From positions 1 to 8,898 of the forward strand of contig CAYLNH010000292.1 in NCBI GenBank assembly GCA_964384625.1: 8,898 nucleotides of DNA, in the 5' to 3' direction. Source of the stretch: CAYLNH01 sp964384625 (GTDB lineage Bacteria > Verrucomicrobiota > Lentisphaeria > JABSQK01). The position numbers and the translations under genes were made by a program. Shown in pieces: positions 6,395 through 8,898 of this stretch (its first letter is position 1; each line of letters starts with the position of its first letter). The notes beneath the pieces are model-generated. The model did no database searches. It was not told the DNA's origin and saw only the letters and a program-made list of their open reading frames with translations.

Positions 6395-8746
6395 CTACCG
6401 GACAGTGATCACCGTCTCGGCTGGCTGCAATCCCTTGGCCCTGGCAGTCAGTTTGATCTTCCCTTTCTTCTCGGCGGACCGTACGACGACGAGGCAGCGG
6501 CCGTTATGCGCGTGACGTCGGTTCGCCTGGAACGGCTCGACGGCGGCTGGATCGCCGTTACCGACAGCGAGGATCTCGCCGGGGCCGGTGATGGTGAATC
6601 TGACCTCGTCGTCGGCATTCGGGTGGAAGATATTCTCTTTATCGAAGAGCTCGACCGTAACGTAGGCGAGGTCTTCGCCGTTTGCTTTGATGCTCTTCCG
6701 GTCCGGCGTCAGCTTAATCTTTGCGGGGGCGCCGGCGGTTTTCAGGATCTGCTTCGCAACCCGGCTGCCGTTGTTGTAGCCGATGGCCTCGAGCGCGCCG
6801 GGCTCGTAGGGGACAATCCAGGTCGCCAGGTACCGTGAGGACTTCGACGTGGTATTGCGGCCGATGGTGCGGCCGTTGATCCGGAGTTCCACCTCGTCGC
6901 AAGCCGAGTAGACATCAACCTGTACGTCTTCGCCTTTGCCGCGGAAGCTCCAGCCGGGAACGGCATCCGGCCAGGTCCAGCTGTTTTTGGCTTCCGGCCA
7001 ACCCCAGGCGCTGAGTTTGAAGGGTTCGCCGTCGCTCAGGCGTCGGCGGACGGCGATGTGCAGTTGTGTATTGCCGGTTCCCCAGACAATGTCGCGGTAG
7101 TAGGAACGCGTTTTCTTAAAGCCGCAGATATCGACTTCGCCGCAGCAGGCAGTGTTCACCGGGAACTCGGTGTGTGCCGCCTTGGCATGGCCGATGCCGG
7201 CTTCGCCGATGTAGTCCATACCGGTCCAGATGAATTCGCCGACGACGTTTCTGTTCGCAAGTGCCCGCTCCCAGGTCCTGAAGGCATACAGCGAGAACGT
7301 CTCCGACCCCAGGATCGGACGGTCTGGGAACTCCTTGCTGTGTTTGGCGTAAAGATCGTCGCGGTAGTTGTAGCCGGCAACGTCAAGGTGCTTCCAGAGT
7401 TTCGCCGAGCCGGGCATCGGCTTTCTCTTGCCGAAGCCGGGGTGGGCGCCGTAGCCGACCGGGCGCGTCGGGTCCAGCTTGCGGATATGCTTCGCCATCT
7501 TCTTCGCGATTGCCGCGCCGCCGGCATTCTCCTGTTCGGGACATTCGTTGCCGATGCTCCAGAGAACGACCGCCGGATGATTGCGGTCGCGACGGACCAT
7601 GCTTGCCAGGTCTTCCTGCCAGCACTCGTCGAAGTAGTCTTTGTAGCCGTGCTTGCGTTTGCCCTGTTTCCATTCGTCAAATGCTTCGTCGATCACTACC
7701 ACACCAAGACGGTCGCAGGCGTCGAGGAACTCCGGCGACGGGGGATTGTGACTTGTCCGGATTGCGTTGACGCCGATGCCCTTCATCAATTCCACCTTGC
7801 GTTCCTCGGCGCGATCGTAGACGACGGCGCCGAGACAGCCGTTGTCGTGATGCAGGTCGACGCCTTTCAGCATGACGGCGTTGCCGTTGAGCAGAAAACC
7901 CTTCCTCGCGTCGAACACTGCCGTTCGAATGCCGAAAGTCGTCGTGTAGTTGTCGACGAGGCGGCGTTTTACCTTGACCTTGGTGATGGCTTTATAGAGA
8001 GCGGGAATCTCAATATCCCAGAGTACGGGATCGGGGATCCGGGCGTCCTGGGTGATCTCGGCGGTCTTGCCCGCACCGACCTCCTTCGTGTTGACAATGG
8101 TCGCCGCCGTCTTGCGGTCCGGGCCGACGATGCGGGTCGTCAATTCTACTTCGGCGGGGGTATCGCGGTCATTCACGATTTCCGTTGCGACCTGGATGGT
8201 GGCGGCTGTCTTCGATACCTTCGGGGTTGACACGGCCGTGCCCCAGTGAGCGACGTGGACGGTGTCGGTGACGGTCAACCAGACGTGCCGGTAGATGCCG
8301 GAGCCGGAGTACCAGCGGGTGTTCGGCAGTTTCGAGTTGTCGACCTGTACGGCGATAACATTCTTTGTCTTGCCGAAGTGCAGGTGCGGGGTGAGGTCGA
8401 ATGCGAAGCTCGTATAGCCGTAGTGATGGATGCCGAGCTTCGTGCCGTTGATCCAGACGGTGGCGTCCATGTAGACGCCGTCGAATTCGATACTCACTTG
8501 TTTGCCGGCGTATTCGGCGGGCAGGGCAAAGGTTTTGCGGTACCAGGCTTTGCCGCCGGGCAGGTAACCGCCACCGGCGCCGTTTTCGGCCTTCTCGTCG
8601 AACGGTTCTTCAATACTCCAGTCATGCGGCAGATCCAGCTTGCGCCACGTTCCGTCCTTGAACTCGACCTTGTGCGCGCCGCGCGGGTTGCCTTTCCGGA
8701 AACGCCATTCCTTTTCAAACCGTTCGTGGACCCGTTTATCTGCCAT
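6395..8746 (-). CDS. Glycoside hydrolase family 2 protein (beta-galactosidase-like)
   Basis: The product is 783 residues from ATG 8746. It is a retaining beta-glycosidase, probably a beta-galactosidase; beta-glucuronidase or related activities are possible. Order of domains: sugar-binding jelly roll (about 8-165), with LDLPHDWSIEEPF (37-49) and GGGYLPGGKAWYRKTF (58-73); Ig-like domain (about 170-270); TIM barrel (about 280-560); a domain resembling DUF4982 (about 590-660); and a C-terminal Ig-like GH2 domain (about 671-783). The acid/base is Glu401 in WSIGNE and the nucleophile is Glu482 in ILGSETFS. TSHNPPSPEFLDACDRLG (331-348) is also typical. There is no signal peptide, so it should act in the cytoplasm on imported glycosides. 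An in-frame ATG at 8791 lacks a ribosome binding site. The 33 to 63 bases to the GNAT gene hold no terminator, so the two may share a transcript. Confidence 0.94.
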   Translation of the reverse strand: MADKRVHERFEKEWRFRKGNPRGAHKVEFKDGTWRKLDLPHDWSIEEPFDEKAENGAGGGYLPGGKAWYRKTFALPAEYAGKQVSIEFDGVYMDATVWINGTKLGIHHYGYTSFAFDLTPHLHFGKTKNVIAVQVDNSKLPNTRWYSGSGIYRHVWLTVTDTVHVAHWGTAVSTPKVSKTAATIQVATEIVNDRDTPAEVELTTRIVGPDRKTAATIVNTKEVGAGKTAEITQDARIPDPVLWDIEIPALYKAITKVKVKRRLVDNYTTTFGIRTAVFDARKGFLLNGNAVMLKGVDLHHDNGCLGAVVYDRAEERKVELMKGIGVNAIRTSHNPPSPEFLDACDRLGVVVIDEAFDEWKQGKRKHGYKDYFDECWQEDLASMVRRDRNHPAVVLWSIGNECPEQENAGGAAIAKKMAKHIRKLDPTRPVGYGAHPGFGKRKPMPGSAKLWKHLDVAGYNYRDDLYAKHSKEFPDRPILGSETFSLYAFRTWERALANRNVVGEFIWTGMDYIGEAGIGHAKAAHTEFPVNTACCGEVDICGFKKTRSYYRDIVWGTGNTQLHIAVRRRLSDGEPFKLSAWGWPEAKNSWTWPDAVPGWSFRGKGEDVQVDVYSACDEVELRINGRTIGRNTTSKSSRYLATWIVPYEPGALEAIGYNNGSRVAKQILKTAGAPAKIKLTPDRKSIKANGEDLAYVTVELFDKENIFHPNADDEVRFTITGPGEILAVGNGDPAAVEPFQANRRHAHNGRCLVVVRSAEKKGKIKLTARAKGLQPAETVITVR

Positions 8747-8756
8747 GCTGTGATCG

Positions 8757-8762
8757 TCCTTC
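8757..8762 (-). promoter_or_regulatory. Shine-Dalgarno site that favours ATG 8746 for the GH2 gene
   Basis: GAAGGA on the minus strand ends 10 bases before ATG 8746, slightly far but usable. No such motif precedes the in-frame ATG at 8791, and the extra 15 residues do not belong to the GH2 fold. Confidence 0.55.
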
Positions 8763-8784
8763 TGTGTGGGGTTCGTTTCCAGCC

Positions 8785-8820
8785 GTTGCATAGGGGTACA
8801 GGCCGGACGTCGAGAGTCAA
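8785..8820 (-). promoter_or_regulatory. Weak promoter candidate for the GH2 gene
   Basis: TTGACT (8820-8815, minus strand) matches the -35 consensus at five of six positions. No good -10 follows at 17 bp; TACCCC at 16 and TATGCA at 22 bp are poor. If transcription starts here, ATG 8791 would fall in the promoter, in line with the start at 8746. Confidence 0.3.
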
Positions 8821-8871
8821 GTGCTGAACCGCCGGCTCACGCCGGGAGTGATGGTACATGTTGGCAGGCAG

Positions 8872-8889
8872 CGGCGCTCTGCAGCGCCG
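8872..8889. repeat. Hairpin-forming inverted repeat at the right edge
   Basis: CGGCGCT (8872-8878) pairs with AGCGCCG (8883-8889) around the loop CTGC. No U-tract follows on either strand inside the window. It could be a terminator of a gene beyond the edge or part of a dispersed GC-rich repeat. Confidence 0.5.
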
Positions 8890-8898
8890 TTCCGGCGC

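Overview
The window reads as chromosomal DNA from a bacterium of the Verrucomicrobiota (PVC) side of the tree, most likely a Lentisphaerae/Kiritimatiellae-type organism. The grounds are a pseudopilin-like gene with the FTLIELLVVVAIIAILAAMLLP segment, which is greatly multiplied in those genomes, a divergent uroporphyrinogen-decarboxylase-like (UROD-like) gene paired with an AraC regulator, and a family 2 glycoside hydrolase. The DNA is GC-rich, apart from a short AT-rich patch between the UROD-like gene and the AraC gene. The lineage is inferred from gene content only.

Layout, left to right. (1) Bases 51-184 are a 40-bp tandem repeat of about 3.4 copies that abuts the 3' end of a minus-strand pseudopilin gene. 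That gene (183-1010) is split by one in-frame TAA at 684-686. (2) A divergent intergenic stretch leads to a compact plus-strand operon with overlapping genes: prephenate dehydrogenase (tyrA), 7-cyano-7-deazaguanine reductase (queF) and release-factor glutamine methyltransferase (prmC). (3) A 206-bp convergent intergenic stretch holds a degenerate 10-bp periodic repeat and an 8-bp-stem hairpin. (4) A minus-strand UROD-like protein gene and a plus-strand AraC-family regulator gene diverge from a 98-bp AT-rich spacer. An 11-bp perfect inverted repeat in the spacer runs into the regulator's start codon. (5) After a 240-bp stretch with no recognisable content come two minus-strand genes, a GNAT acetyltransferase and a cytoplasmic GH2 beta-galactosidase-like enzyme, probably transcribed in the order GH2 then GNAT. 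(6) The right edge holds a -35-like hexamer and a 7-bp-stem hairpin.

How the genes fit together. The tyrA-queF-prmC set is housekeeping (tyrosine synthesis, queuosine precursor, translation termination) and looks translationally coupled. The UROD-like/AraC pair looks like a small locally controlled catabolic or methyl-transfer module whose substrate cannot be read from the sequence. The GH2 enzyme has no signal peptide, so it should act on imported oligosaccharides or glycosides. Nothing here amounts to a clearly new multi-gene system. The points most worth a second look are the perfect inverted repeat at the AraC start, the interrupted pseudopilin gene with the repeat array at its end, and the UROD-like protein that lacks the hallmark residues of its named relatives.
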